DNA of 64,000 nucleotides, taken from Deltaproteobacteria bacterium (GTDB lineage Bacteria > Desulfobacterota > Desulfuromonadia > Desulfuromonadales > Geopsychrobacteraceae). This document shows positions 53,156-63,133 of the stretch, in pieces. Below the pieces are notes generated by a model. The model had not been told where the DNA came from. It made no database searches and was given only the letters and a program-made list of their open reading frames with translations. The stretch is taken from the NCBI GenBank assembly GCA_018399135.1, contig JAGYPB010000006.1:16667-80666 (forward strand). The letters run 5' to 3'. Made by a program: the position numbers and the translations under genes. Each line of letters starts with the position of its first letter. The stretch's first letter is position 1.

Positions 53156-54983
53156 GGAGTGGCCCGCCGGCAGCGCCAAGTTCGTCGACCTGCTTTTCGA
53201 TAAGGGGATCGTCGATGAGGGGGGGCGCGTGGTGCGGTTTGCATCGGGCATCGATCATCAGCGCGCCGTCACAACCCCAGTGTTTGTTACGATTCCAGGC
53301 AACAATGCCGTAAATATCCGCAGCCGGATTGGAGCGGGTAAAGGTCGCCCACAGCCAGTTATTCAGGGTCGCAGCACAGAAGTCACTATCGTCGACAACA
53401 ATAATCAATGGAAATTTGTTGATCGGATGGTCACTGTCATAATAGCTGCAGAGGCGCAGCAGATCGGCATCGCCTGCGGTGCTTGAGGCGTTGCAGCTCG
53501 GCCCGTTGATCAGCAGTATGCCCGGAGTAGCCAGTCGTGGTGCAGTAAATCCGGTTGGAAGATCGAGTTCCGGTGGAATCTGTGTGGGTAAATCGCGGCG
53601 CTTTTCACCGGTGGCAGCCATGACGACTTTTGATCCTTGATTCAATCCATGGCCACTGTAGTCCAGGGTGTCGATGGTGGTTGAGGTATGAAAATGCAGA
53701 TCGCGCCGCCAGTCGATACGTTCAAGCAAGTGCTTAAAAAAGGCCGGAATATCGTGAATATCAAGGGCAGGATTGTCGTTCTCTGCAGTTATCAGCAGAT
53801 ATTTGGCCAGGGAAAGTTGACCCTGCCCAAGGATAGCGCAGGCTTGGGTGAGCAGTTCCTGGGGGCGATCTGTCTGGTCGAATGGGGTGTAGCGTTCACT
53901 GCCGATGGCCAGCAGCAACGGATGCACACCGGCAGCATCAACAGCATGTACCGCCTTAATGCCGGGGAGAACATCAGGGATCAGCGCGCCGGTGAGCTCG
54001 TGGATGAAGGCGCCGAAACTGGTGTCTTCCTGCGGTGGCCGACCCACGGTAGTAAATGGCCAGATGGCATCAGGGCGATGATAGACGCGCTCGATCTTTA
54101 AGACGGGAAAATCATGGGCGAGACTGTAATAACCGAGATGGTCGCCAAAAGGCCCTTCCGGTTTGAGTTGCGTGGGATCGATCGTACCGCAGAGAACAAA
54201 ATCGGCTTCGGCGGGCATCGGCAGGAACCCTTCCGCTTGCACCATGGTGAGGCGATGGCCGCCAAGTAATCCGGCAAAGGAAAGCTCCGGCATCCCTTCC
54301 GGTAATGGCATGACCGCAGCGACAGTCAGACTTGGTGGACCGCCGACAAAGACATTGACTTTGAAGGGCAGCCCGCTGTCAATGGCCTCGCGCTGATGCA
54401 CACCAATACCGCGATGCAGCTGATAGTGGAGGCCGGCTTCGCGATCCGGTTCATAGTCATTACCGGAAATCTGTACCCGATACATCCCGAGGTTGGCATG
54501 ACGCAGACCAGGACTTTTTGCGCTTTCGCTGTAGACCTGGGGGAGGGTGACAAAGGCACCACCGTCATCAGGCCAGCTCTTGATCTGCGGCAGGGAACTC
54601 AAGGTCGTTTGCCCGGCGAGGATAGGGCCGTTGCTGATCTTGCGCGGTAGCAGGTGGAATGCTCCACGCGGTGCGTTGATCAGGGCCGCCGGGTCGCGCA
54701 GCAGATGTTTGGGGTCGAGCTTGAGCTTCACCAGGGTCTCGATGCGTTGCAGGGTGTCGCGAAACAGAAAGCGGGTACGCTCCAGGGTGCCGAACAGATT
54801 GGCAACCGCGGGAAAACGGCAGTCGGTCAGATTAGTGAACAGCAACGCTGGCCCCTGGTGCTGATAGACCCGCCGCTGAATGGCCCCGGCGAGAAGATCG
54901 GGATCAACAGGGCGGTTGATGCGGAGCAGTTGGCCATTGGTTTCAAGATCATTAACGGCCTGCCTGAGAGTTCGATATCCCAT
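53142..54983 (-). CDS. ubiD: UbiD-family decarboxylase
   Basis: A 613-residue prenylated-FMN-dependent decarboxylase. The conserved GYRTLRQAVNDLETNGQLLRI start, the ELSFAGLLGGHRLTMVQAEG region, and EGPFGDHLGYYSLAHDFP with its catalytic Glu-Arg-Glu type residues are present. UbiD-like proteins act in menaquinone or ubiquinone synthesis and in aromatic degradation. In this organism with menaquinone, a role in the futalosine or ubiquinone-like route is plausible. It overlaps cysM, which it precedes. Confidence 0.92.
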   Translation of the reverse strand: MGYRTLRQAVNDLETNGQLLRINRPVDPDLLAGAIQRRVYQHQGPALLFTNLTDCRFPAVANLFGTLERTRFLFRDTLQRIETLVKLKLDPKHLLRDPAALINAPRGAFHLLPRKISNGPILAGQTTLSSLPQIKSWPDDGGAFVTLPQVYSESAKSPGLRHANLGMYRVQISGNDYEPDREAGLHYQLHRGIGVHQREAIDSGLPFKVNVFVGGPPSLTVAAVMPLPEGMPELSFAGLLGGHRLTMVQAEGFLPMPAEADFVLCGTIDPTQLKPEGPFGDHLGYYSLAHDFPVLKIERVYHRPDAIWPFTTVGRPPQEDTSFGAFIHELTGALIPDVLPGIKAVHAVDAAGVHPLLLAIGSERYTPFDQTDRPQELLTQACAILGQGQLSLAKYLLITAENDNPALDIHDIPAFFKHLLERIDWRRDLHFHTSTTIDTLDYSGHGLNQGSKVVMAATGEKRRDLPTQIPPELDLPTGFTAPRLATPGILLINGPSCNASSTAGDADLLRLCSYYDSDHPINKFPLIIVVDDSDFCAATLNNWLWATFTRSNPAADIYGIVAWNRNKHWGCDGALMIDARCKPHHAPPLIDDPLIEKQVDELGAAGGPLHGII

Positions 54984-55018
54984 GATGTCACTATCCGATT
55001 TAGCATAATCAGGAGTTG

Positions 55019-55830
55019 TTAAAAAGGCGCCGGTGTTTCCATTACCTGAAAAATATTGCGGGAAAAATTGAGCAGCAACGGATCATCATTACGCCCTTTT
55101 TCCATGACCACAGAGCGTCGCTGTCGATGCGGAAAGCCCTCCACATAATGGCAGACAAGCTCTGATTCAAGAAATTCATTGACCAGACTGGTGTGATAGA
55201 AAGGAAACACCTCCCCCGGCTAAAACCGTCTGGCAAGTCAGGCGCAGATCATCAGATATCACTATGCCGCTAAAGCTATCCAAAGAAATTCCCTGTTGCT
55301 GAAGCCCCTGAGTGATCAGTTGGCGCGAACTGCAGCCCCTTTGCGGGCATAAAGGCATTTATCGAGCAACAGATCCAATGTCAATGTCGGCGTTGGCAGA
55401 CCAAGACAGGGTGAACTGACAAAGACCAGTTCATCATCCGGCAGGGGATAATGATGAAACATATTCAAACCAGGGCAGTTCAAACCACAGCGATGTCGAA
55501 TTCTTTTTTAGCACGCCGTCAAGAGCTTGATGGGGACTATAAAAGAAAGTTTAAATCAGCCTGATTGCGAGCTTCGGCCATAAACAGACTAAGAACTCTC
55601 GGTAAATAACCGTGCCGAAGGTGGGGGTGCAGCATAAGGACAGGCGCTGGCGCCCGGGTTCCCTTGAGTTTGCCCCAGAAGTGACTCTTCGATGTCCAGG
55701 ATCCGGCGAGCACTTTCAAGTACGGTGGCTCCGGTAGTCGTGAGAGTTGGTGTCGTGCCACTGCGGTCGAAAGAAGTGGCACCGTAGGCTTCCTCCAGAA
55801 ACTTGACTGTTAGTGACGATCGTTGACCGT
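55019..55830 (-). pseudogene. Broken LysR-family regulator
   Basis: On the minus strand, frames that shift against each other add up to a LysR protein. The end of the DNA-binding domain (KFLEEAYGATSFDRSGTTPTLTTTGATVLESARRIL) is near 55815-55690. Co-inducer domain pieces follow (MFHHYPLPDDELVFVSSPCLGLPT, then SSRQLITQGLQQQGISLDSF, then LLNFSRNIFQVMETPAPF). At least three frameshifts are needed to join them, and the first ~25 residues of the helix-turn-helix were not found. The final TAA is at 55019. It could have regulated ubiD or the divergent cytochrome locus. Confidence 0.75.
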
Positions 55831-56072
55831 CAGGTGCAATTATTACGCGCGGGAAAAACTGCTACAATCGATAACGGTGATAGATATACGGCACGAGAAT
55901 CATAATTCCTGACATTAAGTGAAAAGTTGAATGGCGTTGATAGGTTTTTTACATATCGGAAGCTCAGGATACGATGTCTTAATATACCTATTAAAATCAT
56001 TCGCCATAACAGGGTTTCACTCCCATAATATGTGCTGTGCTAAACCACAGTCGTAATCTGGATCAAATGGCA

Positions 56073-56132
56073 CCTTCCCACGGAAGGAGGTGAATGAGCA
56101 AGAGGAGACGAAATCTTCATCACATTGTCTGA
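56073..56132 (+). promoter_or_regulatory. Possible leader peptide with hairpin over its ribosome site
   Basis: Hairpin CCTTCC-CAC-GGAAGG (56073-56087) covers part of a strong ribosome site (GGAAGGAGGTG). It is followed by ATG at 56094 and a 12-codon frame MSKRRRNLHHIV ending at 56132. This sits 50 bp upstream of the broken decahaem cytochrome gene. A translated leader controlling that gene is possible; chance is the alternative. Confidence 0.35.
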
Positions 56133-56182
56133 AAAAGGAAACATCACGTCTCGCCATGGGGAGACACACACAAGGAGGTAAC

Positions 56183-57157
56183 ATGCAATCTGGGTCAACC
56201 GGCACTTCTGTCGGCAGACTGTTCGGCCTGCTGATCCTGATAGCTGTTCTGGCGGCTTGTGCCACTGGAACCATCAGCAGAAAATGCTGAACCCTGCCGC
56301 AGATTGAAGGTGCCACCTATGTCGGGCAAGAAACCTGCCTCGGATGTCACGACATGGAGGAAAGTTTCAAACACGTTCATGGCCGTCTGGCCGATTTCGG
56401 GAGATGATGGGCGCGGAAAAGGGCTGCGAATCCCGCCATGGCCCCGGCAGTCTGCACGTCGATGAAGGGGCAACCCTGATGTGATCCTGCCCGCTGGAGC
56501 TTAGTGCCGACTGTAATCGGTGCCGTCTGTGCCACCTGCCACTTGACGGCAGCCTGATGGGACTGACTCACAGTGAGCATGCTCTGGCTGATCTGAGCTG
56601 TACCGAGTGTCACGTCAGCACACTGGATCAGCCTCTTGCTGCCAATCTCAAGCAGGAAGATCCGGAGTTGTGCTACAGCTGCCATCAGGAAATGATGGCC
56701 AAGAACAACTTCCCGTCACACCACCCGATCAAGGAAGGAAAACACCTGCGGTGACTGCCATAATCCGCATGGAGAGTTGGACCCACCAACGAGCGCACTA
56801 ATGACCTTTTGTCTGAACTGCCACAGCCGTTATCAGGTAATTCGTTCAGCCCGGTCATGCGCCGGTTGAAGATGATTGTACCATCTGCCACGATCCTCAC
56901 GGTACCGTTGGGCAACAACCCGTTGGTAGAAATGAGCTGCTTTGTGTCTGCAGTGCCACGAAGGACACTTTCATTTGCTGCGAGAGTCGAATTATGTCCC
57001 GACGGGGGGAACTCCTACAGCGGCCGCTGACATTGTCAACAAACACGGCAGTGAAGGATCAGACGTCATTCACACCAAGTGTACCACCTGCCATAAAGTG
57101 GTTCACGGCAGCGATTATCCGTCACAGCCTTTGGGCGGTCACGGTCTGACTCGTTAA
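56183..57157 (+). pseudogene. Broken decahaem c-type cytochrome, DmsE/MtrA family
   Basis: It starts with ATG 12 bp after AAGGAGG, with a signal peptide/lipobox-like start (LIAVLAACATG). Ten haem sites can be traced if the frames are joined: CLGCH (56336), a C-ESR-H relic of CESCH where the second Cys codon TGC became CGC, CATCH, CTECH, CYSCH, CGDCH, CLNCH, CTICH, CLQCH and CTTCH. Number and spacing match the periplasmic decahaem DmsE/MtrA that passes electrons into the outer-membrane barrel. Several single-base indels and in-frame stops break it. It is followed by the MtrB-type gene, as in mtrAB or dmsEF. Confidence 0.8.
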
Positions 57158-57175
57158 CTTGAGGAGGTATTACCA

Positions 57176-59552
57176 ATGAAGCAACGCGCCAGTTATGCTG
57201 CTTGCAGCGCTGTCGCTTGCCTGCCTGATCGCCACCACCACCCTCGTTACTGCGGGAAATGCAGACCAGCGGTACGGTGGAAATCGGTGCCGCAGGCATA
57301 CCAGTGACAGCCCGGCACGCGTCAATGAATATGTTGGAATCCGTTCAGAAGAGGGTTTCAGCTTTGCCCCGAAACTGTCGGTTGACAGCGTCGGCGACAA
57401 CTCGGCCCCTGCAGTTCGATGTCGATATACCCCGTGATCAACAATATCAGCTTGATGTTGATGTCAAGGGTGCTAAGGCTTAAAGCCGACTACCAGGTTC
57501 TTGAATACTGGAAGGATCGCGAAACCCTCGACCAGATGGGTGCAACCGGCCGTGGCGATACAGATCGGTCACAGCCGAGTGTAACCACAGATAAAATTAT
57601 GGCTGAACTAGAGGAGGCTGGCTTTCGATATTTCTACCTTAGCCCTGCCAATGATCCCGATGGCGGTGTCGGTGGTGGAACGCTGAATTATGATCCGCGC
57701 GAAGCCCATGAGCAAGAGCTCTCCAATACCTACATCGGCACCCGGCGTGAGTTTAAAGGGGATATAAGTGTGACCCTCCTGACCATGCCCAACGAGTTTC
57801 CATACACCGGTTGGCGCAGTGAAACCCGCCAGGGGATGGAGCAGGCCATCGGTGTGACCAAGTGTGACAACCGTCGTCACTACGGCATCCGGTAAAGACA
57901 TCAATGAGCGCACCGAAGAGCCAACTTTGGTGCTACCGACGCTTCGGCAAGGTGACCATGGAGTATGATTATCTTCAGCGCACTTTTGATGGAGCGTGCG
58001 GATGCTCCGTCGCGTTATTATGAAGATGCCAACAATCCTTTGTCTTATGGATTGCTTTACGAAAATGGCGGCTATGACTATGCCCGGACGCCTGATTCAA
58101 AAAGACAGCCATGCCCTGAAGGGGCGCGTGGATGTACTGCGAACACCGCTTTATCAGCGAGTTATATTCAACTGATGTGGAGAGCACAAAAGACTTTTGT
58201 TGAGGAGCGGGACGGTTATATTTTTACGGTGCAGCACGTTGTCAACTGAACTTGAATCATTTGGTGCCAAGCTTTCACACCGGTTTGACAACGGTTTGAG
58301 GTTCTCCGTACGTGGCAGTATTTACGAGATCAGGTACCAGTCACAATAACTCTATTTCCCGGCACGGAGATAGCTCTGACTCGACCTCTGCCTAATGATA
58401 GTGTTTGGCCAGGCGAGATCACCGATTCCTGGCATTCTGCAGCCGGTCGTGAAGTACGTGAACTTGGCGCCGATCTGGTGTACCGTCTGACTACCGGTAC
58501 CACTGCACGTCTCGGTTATGAATACGAAGAAATTGACCGAGATGAAGAGGAGCTGGGACACACCAAGACCTATGCCTTTGGCAGTGGCTTCTAAGTCTCG
58601 TAATTTCAACAAAATCTGTCGGGCCGATTCAGCTATCAGTATCAGAATATCGATGAGCCGATGGCGGGTTCTCATGTCGGTATTGCTCAAGGTATCGGCA
58701 CCGAAGATCCGTTGGGCTCCGGCCTCTGGTATCTTGACTCTGCCGATTATGCTACATCAGGTACCGGCCTGGGTCAGACCGACGGTCGTCTGGTACTGAC
58801 GACGTATATCCGGAACCGTACACTTGAATCGACCAACCAGCCGAAGATGTGCATGAACTGAAATTCAGCAGTACCGGGTCAGCGAAAGCAATCTTGCCGC
58901 TACGGTATTTGCTCGGGCCCGGATGGAAGAAATGATCGGGTCAAGTATGAGCAAAGTATCTATATACCAGATTTTCGATCTGGTATGCGCCTACCGGCAA
59001 AATGAACCTGACCATGGCTTACACCTTCAATAAACAGAAGACCGAGAACCAGATGTGTGTCGGCTGGTACCATGGCTTTCGAGCGAACGACGTCGCGTCG
59101 AGCCAGTTTGGCTCGATCTGTAACACTGCTGAATATGAATCCGATGTTCACACCCTCGCCCTGAATATGGATTATCAGGTCTCAAAAAAGCTGCAGATCA
59201 ATGCTGGAGTAACTCATAACAAAGCTGAAGATCAGTGGGATTGGGGCCCCTTTACCGAGCGGGCAACCGTTTTGAGAAAAGATAACGAAACCTGATTAAT
59301 ACTTCCACCGCTTATCCATGGCCCCTATGCTCCCGTTAACTATGACACCTGGAGCAGAACAACAATATCGACAGCTATTCCGATCTGTCCTATGAACAGT
59401 AATCGCTCACTGTCGGCGGTCTCTACAATTTTACTGAGACCTTTTTTCACTCCGGGCCTCCCCTCACCTATGACATTTTCGACATGAAGGAAACCTATGT
59501 CTACGGTGACGAAGATGGCACCGCCTATTATGGCTACGTCGGTTTCGGTTGA
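57176..59552 (+). pseudogene. Broken MtrB/DmsF-type outer-membrane beta-barrel
   Basis: It starts with ATG after GAGGAGGT and a signal-like segment. Joined frames give TSGTVEIGAAGIPVT, NEYVGIRSEEGFSFAPK, DIPRDQQYQLDVDVKGAKA, YQVLEYWKDRETLDQMGATGRGD, NYDPREAHEQELSNTYIGTRREFKGDI and many amphipathic beta strands to TAYYGYVGFG-stop. Such N-terminal sequence and ~790-codon length fit MtrB-family decahaem-associated porins that span the outer membrane. There are many frame breaks, roughly one per 100-200 bp. The terminator at 59599 follows. Confidence 0.78.
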
Positions 59553-59598
59553 CTTTCTCTGATTTGTAGAATCGTCTTGATGTTATTTAGAGAAACAT

Positions 59599-59629
59599 TG
59601 CCCGGTTATTTTCAACCGGGCATTTTTTT
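59599..59629 (+). terminator. Terminator of the decahaem cytochrome/porin transcript
   Basis: A nine-bp perfect stem TGCCCGGTT/AACCGGGCA (59599-59607 with 59614-59622), six-base loop and seven Ts. Confidence 0.88.
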
Positions 59630-59827
59630 GGTATTGCCGGCAATAACTCAGGATCATTTCCGATTCAGTGACAATGATAGACCGGGTCGATAGGACCTGC
59701 TGCCAAGGGGCTGGTGACAAAAACATAGAGGGTTTGAAAGGGTGTGACATCCGAAAGAGATGGGTATGAACGGGTGGAAAATATATTAGTGCAGGCTTGA
59801 TGGGTCAAGGGTTCTTGCCGTTTTTCG

Positions 59828-59891
59828 TTGACACAAAGAACGAATTATCTTACTTTCTCGACATTTCTCATACTATCGTACGCCATAGTAT
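59828..59891 (+). promoter_or_regulatory. Putative promoter and operator for the molybdoenzyme operon
   Basis: TTGACA (59828-59833) and TACTTT (59851-59856) are spaced 17 bp. Just downstream a 7-bp inverted repeat ATACTAT/ATAGTAT (59870-59876 with 59885-59891, 8-bp spacer) could bind a dimeric regulator. Another perfect 14-bp palindrome TATTGCCGGCAATA lies further up at 59632-59645. Apart from these, nothing was recognised in the 477 bp between 59553 and 60029. Confidence 0.45.
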
Positions 59892-60029
59892 ACAGGCTAC
59901 AGGTAGCTCTGGCAGAAACACTGACACTGAAAAGTGGCCGTCAGGATGTAGGCGGTTGATGCTCGGCCAATGGTTGTAAGTGTCAGCCTGATGAACGAAT
60001 ATTCTATCAACCACAGAAGGAGTAGAAAA

Positions 60030-60362
60030 ATGAAGAAAATTGTTGTTCTGATCGCCTGTCTTGCTCTGATGGCTCCAGGCATGGCCTTTTCTTTTGACAT
60101 CAGTGGCTGGGAAAGCGCCAATAAGGATCGTGGTCAGTGGGCCTGGTTTACCGGGCAAGCTCAGAAATGTGATGAAACGATTCCTGTTCCCGGCTCAAAA
60201 ACCCGCGCCGAATGGGAAAAAATGTTGACAACCGATACCGATCTCCCCTGCGGTGGTGCCGGTTTGGGTCAGCGCACGATCAAACATATTTTCTTGTTCC
60301 TCCACACCCACGCTTCTGATTCCGATGATCCGATGAATCAGAAACCTGAGTCCTGCGGTTAA
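60030..60362 (+). CDS. Small exported protein, possibly haem-less cytochrome relative
   Basis: A 110-residue protein with a clear signal peptide (cut near AFS). The mature part has W-AWFTGQAQKCDETIPVPGSKTRAEWEKML, a CGGAG segment and the end HTHASDSDDPMNQKPESCG. The pattern of a K-C near the start, KTRAEW and HASDSD resembles small monohaem c cytochromes seen in Desulfuromonadales, but no CXXCH motif is present. It would therefore bind no haem in the usual way. The ribosome site GAAGGAG precedes the ATG. It is the first gene of the molybdoenzyme operon, 9 bp before the chaperone gene. Confidence 0.65.
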   Translation: MKKIVVLIACLALMAPGMAFSFDISGWESANKDRGQWAWFTGQAQKCDETIPVPGSKTRAEWEKMLTTDTDLPCGGAGLGQRTIKHIFLFLHTHASDSDDPMNQKPESCG

Positions 60363-60371
60363 TCACGACAG

Positions 60372-60881
60372 GTGATAAACCAGGAAAGACAAGAGGTTGC
60401 GCAGCGTTTGCTAGAGCTGGTTGCCTTGTTGGAATACCCGACACCCGAGATCGCGGAACGCTGCGATCTCGGGTGTGAAGAGCTGGAGAGCCGTTATATT
60501 CGTCTTTTTGTCAATAATCTTGGCGGTGTAGCGGCTCCGCCTTATGCGGGTTGTTTTCTTGAAAAACAGGATCGGCTGGGATTTATGTCTGCCTTCAGCG
60601 GGTTCTGTCTGGAGCACGGCATGGCGATAGACCCTGCTCAGCCTCCGGATTACATTCCAATGATGATGGAAGTTCTCGCTATGCACTTGAGTGACGATGC
60701 ACAACGAGAGACCCTTCTTTCCTTAACTGCCGACTTTTACCGTGACTGGCCGAAAGGTTTTGCGGCAGCCTTACAAGAACATGATGATGTCGGCATTTAT
60801 GTAACTGTTGCCGACGAGTTTTGTCAGATCTTGCAGAAAATTGATGCAGAACTTGCCGCGATCCCAGTTCGCAGTAACTAA
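60372..60881 (+). CDS. TorD/DmsD-type molybdoenzyme chaperone
   Basis: A 169-residue all-helical protein of the TorD family, which holds the molybdoenzyme while cofactor is inserted and before Tat export. Segments are ELESRYIRLFVNNLGGVAAPPYAGCFLE (the family SYTRLFV-like and PPYESV-like motifs) and MMEVLAMHLSDD. It starts with GTG just after the small exported gene and precedes the catalytic subunit by 47 bp. Partnership with that subunit is expected. Confidence 0.85.
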   Translation: MINQERQEVAQRLLELVALLEYPTPEIAERCDLGCEELESRYIRLFVNNLGGVAAPPYAGCFLEKQDRLGFMSAFSGFCLEHGMAIDPAQPPDYIPMMMEVLAMHLSDDAQRETLLSLTADFYRDWPKGFAAALQEHDDVGIYVTVADEFCQILQKIDAELAAIPVRSN

Positions 60882-60928
60882 AGCCTGTTGACTCAAGGCT
60901 ATAACAAAATTTGGTGGAGAAGATCATT

Positions 60929-63130
60929 ATGAGCATTACGCGCAGGAAATTTCTCAAAGGCTCTGCTGCCGGGCTTGGTTGTCTGGGCATATCGTCTGTA
61001 ACGGGGTTTCGTTATGTGAGTAAGGCACATGCCGAGGAGCTCGCTGCACAGAAGGTCAAATACGTTGCGTCCAGCTGTGCTATTTGTACTAACAAGTGCG
61101 TGTTTCGTGGTCAGGTCGTCAATGGTGTCATCAAACGTCTTGAGCCGCAGCCGGAATTTGCCAAAGGGCGTGGCATGATGTGTGCTCGTGGCAATGCCGG
61201 AGCCTGGACCCCATACGATCCGGATCGGGTCAAATATCCGATGATCCGTACCGGTAAACGTGGTGAAGGTAAGTGGAAAAAAGCTACATGGGAAGAAGCC
61301 TACGCCTACATTGCTGAAAAAACCAACAAGGTTGTCGAGGAAGAAGGCGGGCACCGTTCCTGTATCGGCTTTGTCTCGTCTGAGGGAACCTACCATGAAC
61401 ATTATTGGAACCAGTTCCGCGCGGTTTTTGGATCTCCTAACTCACTGCGTCACCCAACCCTGTGTTTAAGTTCTGTCATTCGCGGCTTCATGGCGGTTAT
61501 CGGAACGTACCCCAGTGTCGATGTCATTAATTCTCCGTTTATCATTCTTGCTGGTGCCGATCGGGCGGAGTCAATTTTTACTCCCGATACCATGGATATG
61601 TTCAGCGATCGCAGTAAGAAAATTATCTGTCTCGATCCGCGCTTTACCAAGACTGCAGCCAAGTCAACCAAATGGTATCCGATCAAGCCGGGAACCGACA
61701 TGGCTTTCGCCCTGGCGATGATGAACGTGATTATCGGTGAAGGGCTTCATGATAAGGCCTATGTTGATAAATACGCTCATGGTTTTGAGCAGTTGACCAA
61801 ACACGTCAAGCAATACACCCCCGAATGGGCGGCACAGGAAACAGAAATACCGGCCCAGGATATCCGCGAGATTGCTCGTGAGTTTGCCGGGACCCCGGGT
61901 GCTGTGTTTTACCCAGGGCGGCGTTCTTCCTGGCAGGGAAATGATGTCGAAACCCGGCGTGCCATTGCCATGGTCAATGTTATTGTTGGCAATTTCGATC
62001 GCAAAGGCGGGCTGATTCCGAGCGTGGCGATTCCCACTGCGAACTATTTTTATGAGCCGGCCTGGTATACCAACTCCAGGCCTCGTCTGGAAGAAGCTGA
62101 CGTCACCTTTTTGAATCCTCGTGATGGTTCCTGGATCCCCTGGCGTGATCGCGCCATCAAGGGTGATCCCTATGCGATTCGTGGTCTCTACATCTACAAA
62201 CAGAATGTCGTCGCCTCTCTGCCGAATCGAAATAAAACCATGGAACTGTTCGATAAGATGGATATTATTGTCTGTGTCGATACCTTTATGAGTGATACCG
62301 CCTGGCATGCGGATGTTGTGCTGCCCGAGACCAGCTATCTTGAGCGTCTTGATCCACCAAATGGATACGGTGTCAATGGTATCGAACCGACATTAACGAT
62401 TCGTCAGCCGTTGATCAAACCCATGTTTGATACCCGCTCGGGTTTTGAAATTGTGACCGGTCTGGCCAGGTATTTTGAAGATGAAGACGGCTTTACTCTC
62501 GATGAATATTTTGAGGGTGATGTAGAATCTCATACCAGGGATGCCGTTGCTGATTATCCCGGCGCGTTGGAAATGATGAAAGAAAAGGGCTTCTTTACCG
62601 ATGGCAGAACAGCGCCCATTGGTGATTATCTGAGCGGTAAAAAAGCCATTAATACGCCGACGAAGAAGCTGGAACTTTATAGTGATGACTTTAAAAATCG
62701 TGGCTTCGATCCCATGCCGACCTATAAAAAGCCGGCAGATATTGGCGCTAACAAGTTCCGTTTTGTCGTCGGGCGTCATGCTATCCATACCCAGTCAATG
62801 ACCGCTGCATTCCCTGAGTTAAACTGGCACATGCCGGAAAACACGGTCTGGATCAACGCGGCCAAGGCCAAATCAATGGGAATTAAATCAGGCGATATGG
62901 TTCAGTTGAAAAACCGTACCGGCGGTGACGTACAGATCAAAGCGCAGGTCACTGAAGGGATTCGTCCCGACTGTGTGTACTACGCCAACGGTTATGGCAG
63001 TTTGTCCAAAGGACAGCCGCTGGTATATGGCAAGGGGGCTTCCCAGGCGCAGATTCTGGAGGCTCATTTCGAGCCGATTTCCGGTAACGCGTTGATGCAT
63101 GAAACTATTGTTGAGATCAGGAAGGTGTAA
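60929..63130 (+). CDS. Tat-exported molybdopterin oxidoreductase, catalytic subunit
   Basis: A 733-residue bis-molybdopterin enzyme. A twin-arginine signal (TRRKFLKG) is followed by the [4Fe-4S] ligands C50, C53, C57 and C85. The residue at the usual Mo-ligand place, in HPTLCLSS, is Cys179, not the Ser of DMSO reductase. Together with IILAGADRAES and TMDMFSDRSKKII, this fits the polysulfide/thiosulfate/tetrathionate/arsenate branch (PsrA, PhsA, TtrA, ArrA). The substrate cannot be chosen by eye. ATG 60929 follows GGAGA; a TTG at 60911 is in frame. It is followed by the ferredoxin subunit and a rhodanese lipoprotein. Confidence 0.9.
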   Translation: MSITRRKFLKGSAAGLGCLGISSVTGFRYVSKAHAEELAAQKVKYVASSCAICTNKCVFRGQVVNGVIKRLEPQPEFAKGRGMMCARGNAGAWTPYDPDRVKYPMIRTGKRGEGKWKKATWEEAYAYIAEKTNKVVEEEGGHRSCIGFVSSEGTYHEHYWNQFRAVFGSPNSLRHPTLCLSSVIRGFMAVIGTYPSVDVINSPFIILAGADRAESIFTPDTMDMFSDRSKKIICLDPRFTKTAAKSTKWYPIKPGTDMAFALAMMNVIIGEGLHDKAYVDKYAHGFEQLTKHVKQYTPEWAAQETEIPAQDIREIAREFAGTPGAVFYPGRRSSWQGNDVETRRAIAMVNVIVGNFDRKGGLIPSVAIPTANYFYEPAWYTNSRPRLEEADVTFLNPRDGSWIPWRDRAIKGDPYAIRGLYIYKQNVVASLPNRNKTMELFDKMDIIVCVDTFMSDTAWHADVVLPETSYLERLDPPNGYGVNGIEPTLTIRQPLIKPMFDTRSGFEIVTGLARYFEDEDGFTLDEYFEGDVESHTRDAVADYPGALEMMKEKGFFTDGRTAPIGDYLSGKKAINTPTKKLELYSDDFKNRGFDPMPTYKKPADIGANKFRFVVGRHAIHTQSMTAAFPELNWHMPENTVWINAAKAKSMGIKSGDMVQLKNRTGGDVQIKAQVTEGIRPDCVYYANGYGSLSKGQPLVYGKGASQAQILEAHFEPISGNALMHETIVEIRKV

Positions 63131-63133
63131 CCC

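Noticed and set aside
55537..55782. An 81-codon minus-strand frame inside the broken LysR gene
   Set aside because: It reads in a different frame from the recognisable LysR segments and shares no domain.
56183..57157. Separate short cytochrome genes
   Set aside because: The small frames join into one decahaem cytochrome of normal order when breaks are bridged.
60911..60928. TTG start upstream of the molybdoenzyme
   Set aside because: It would add six residues before a normal Tat signal, and ATG 60929 has a suitable ribosome site.
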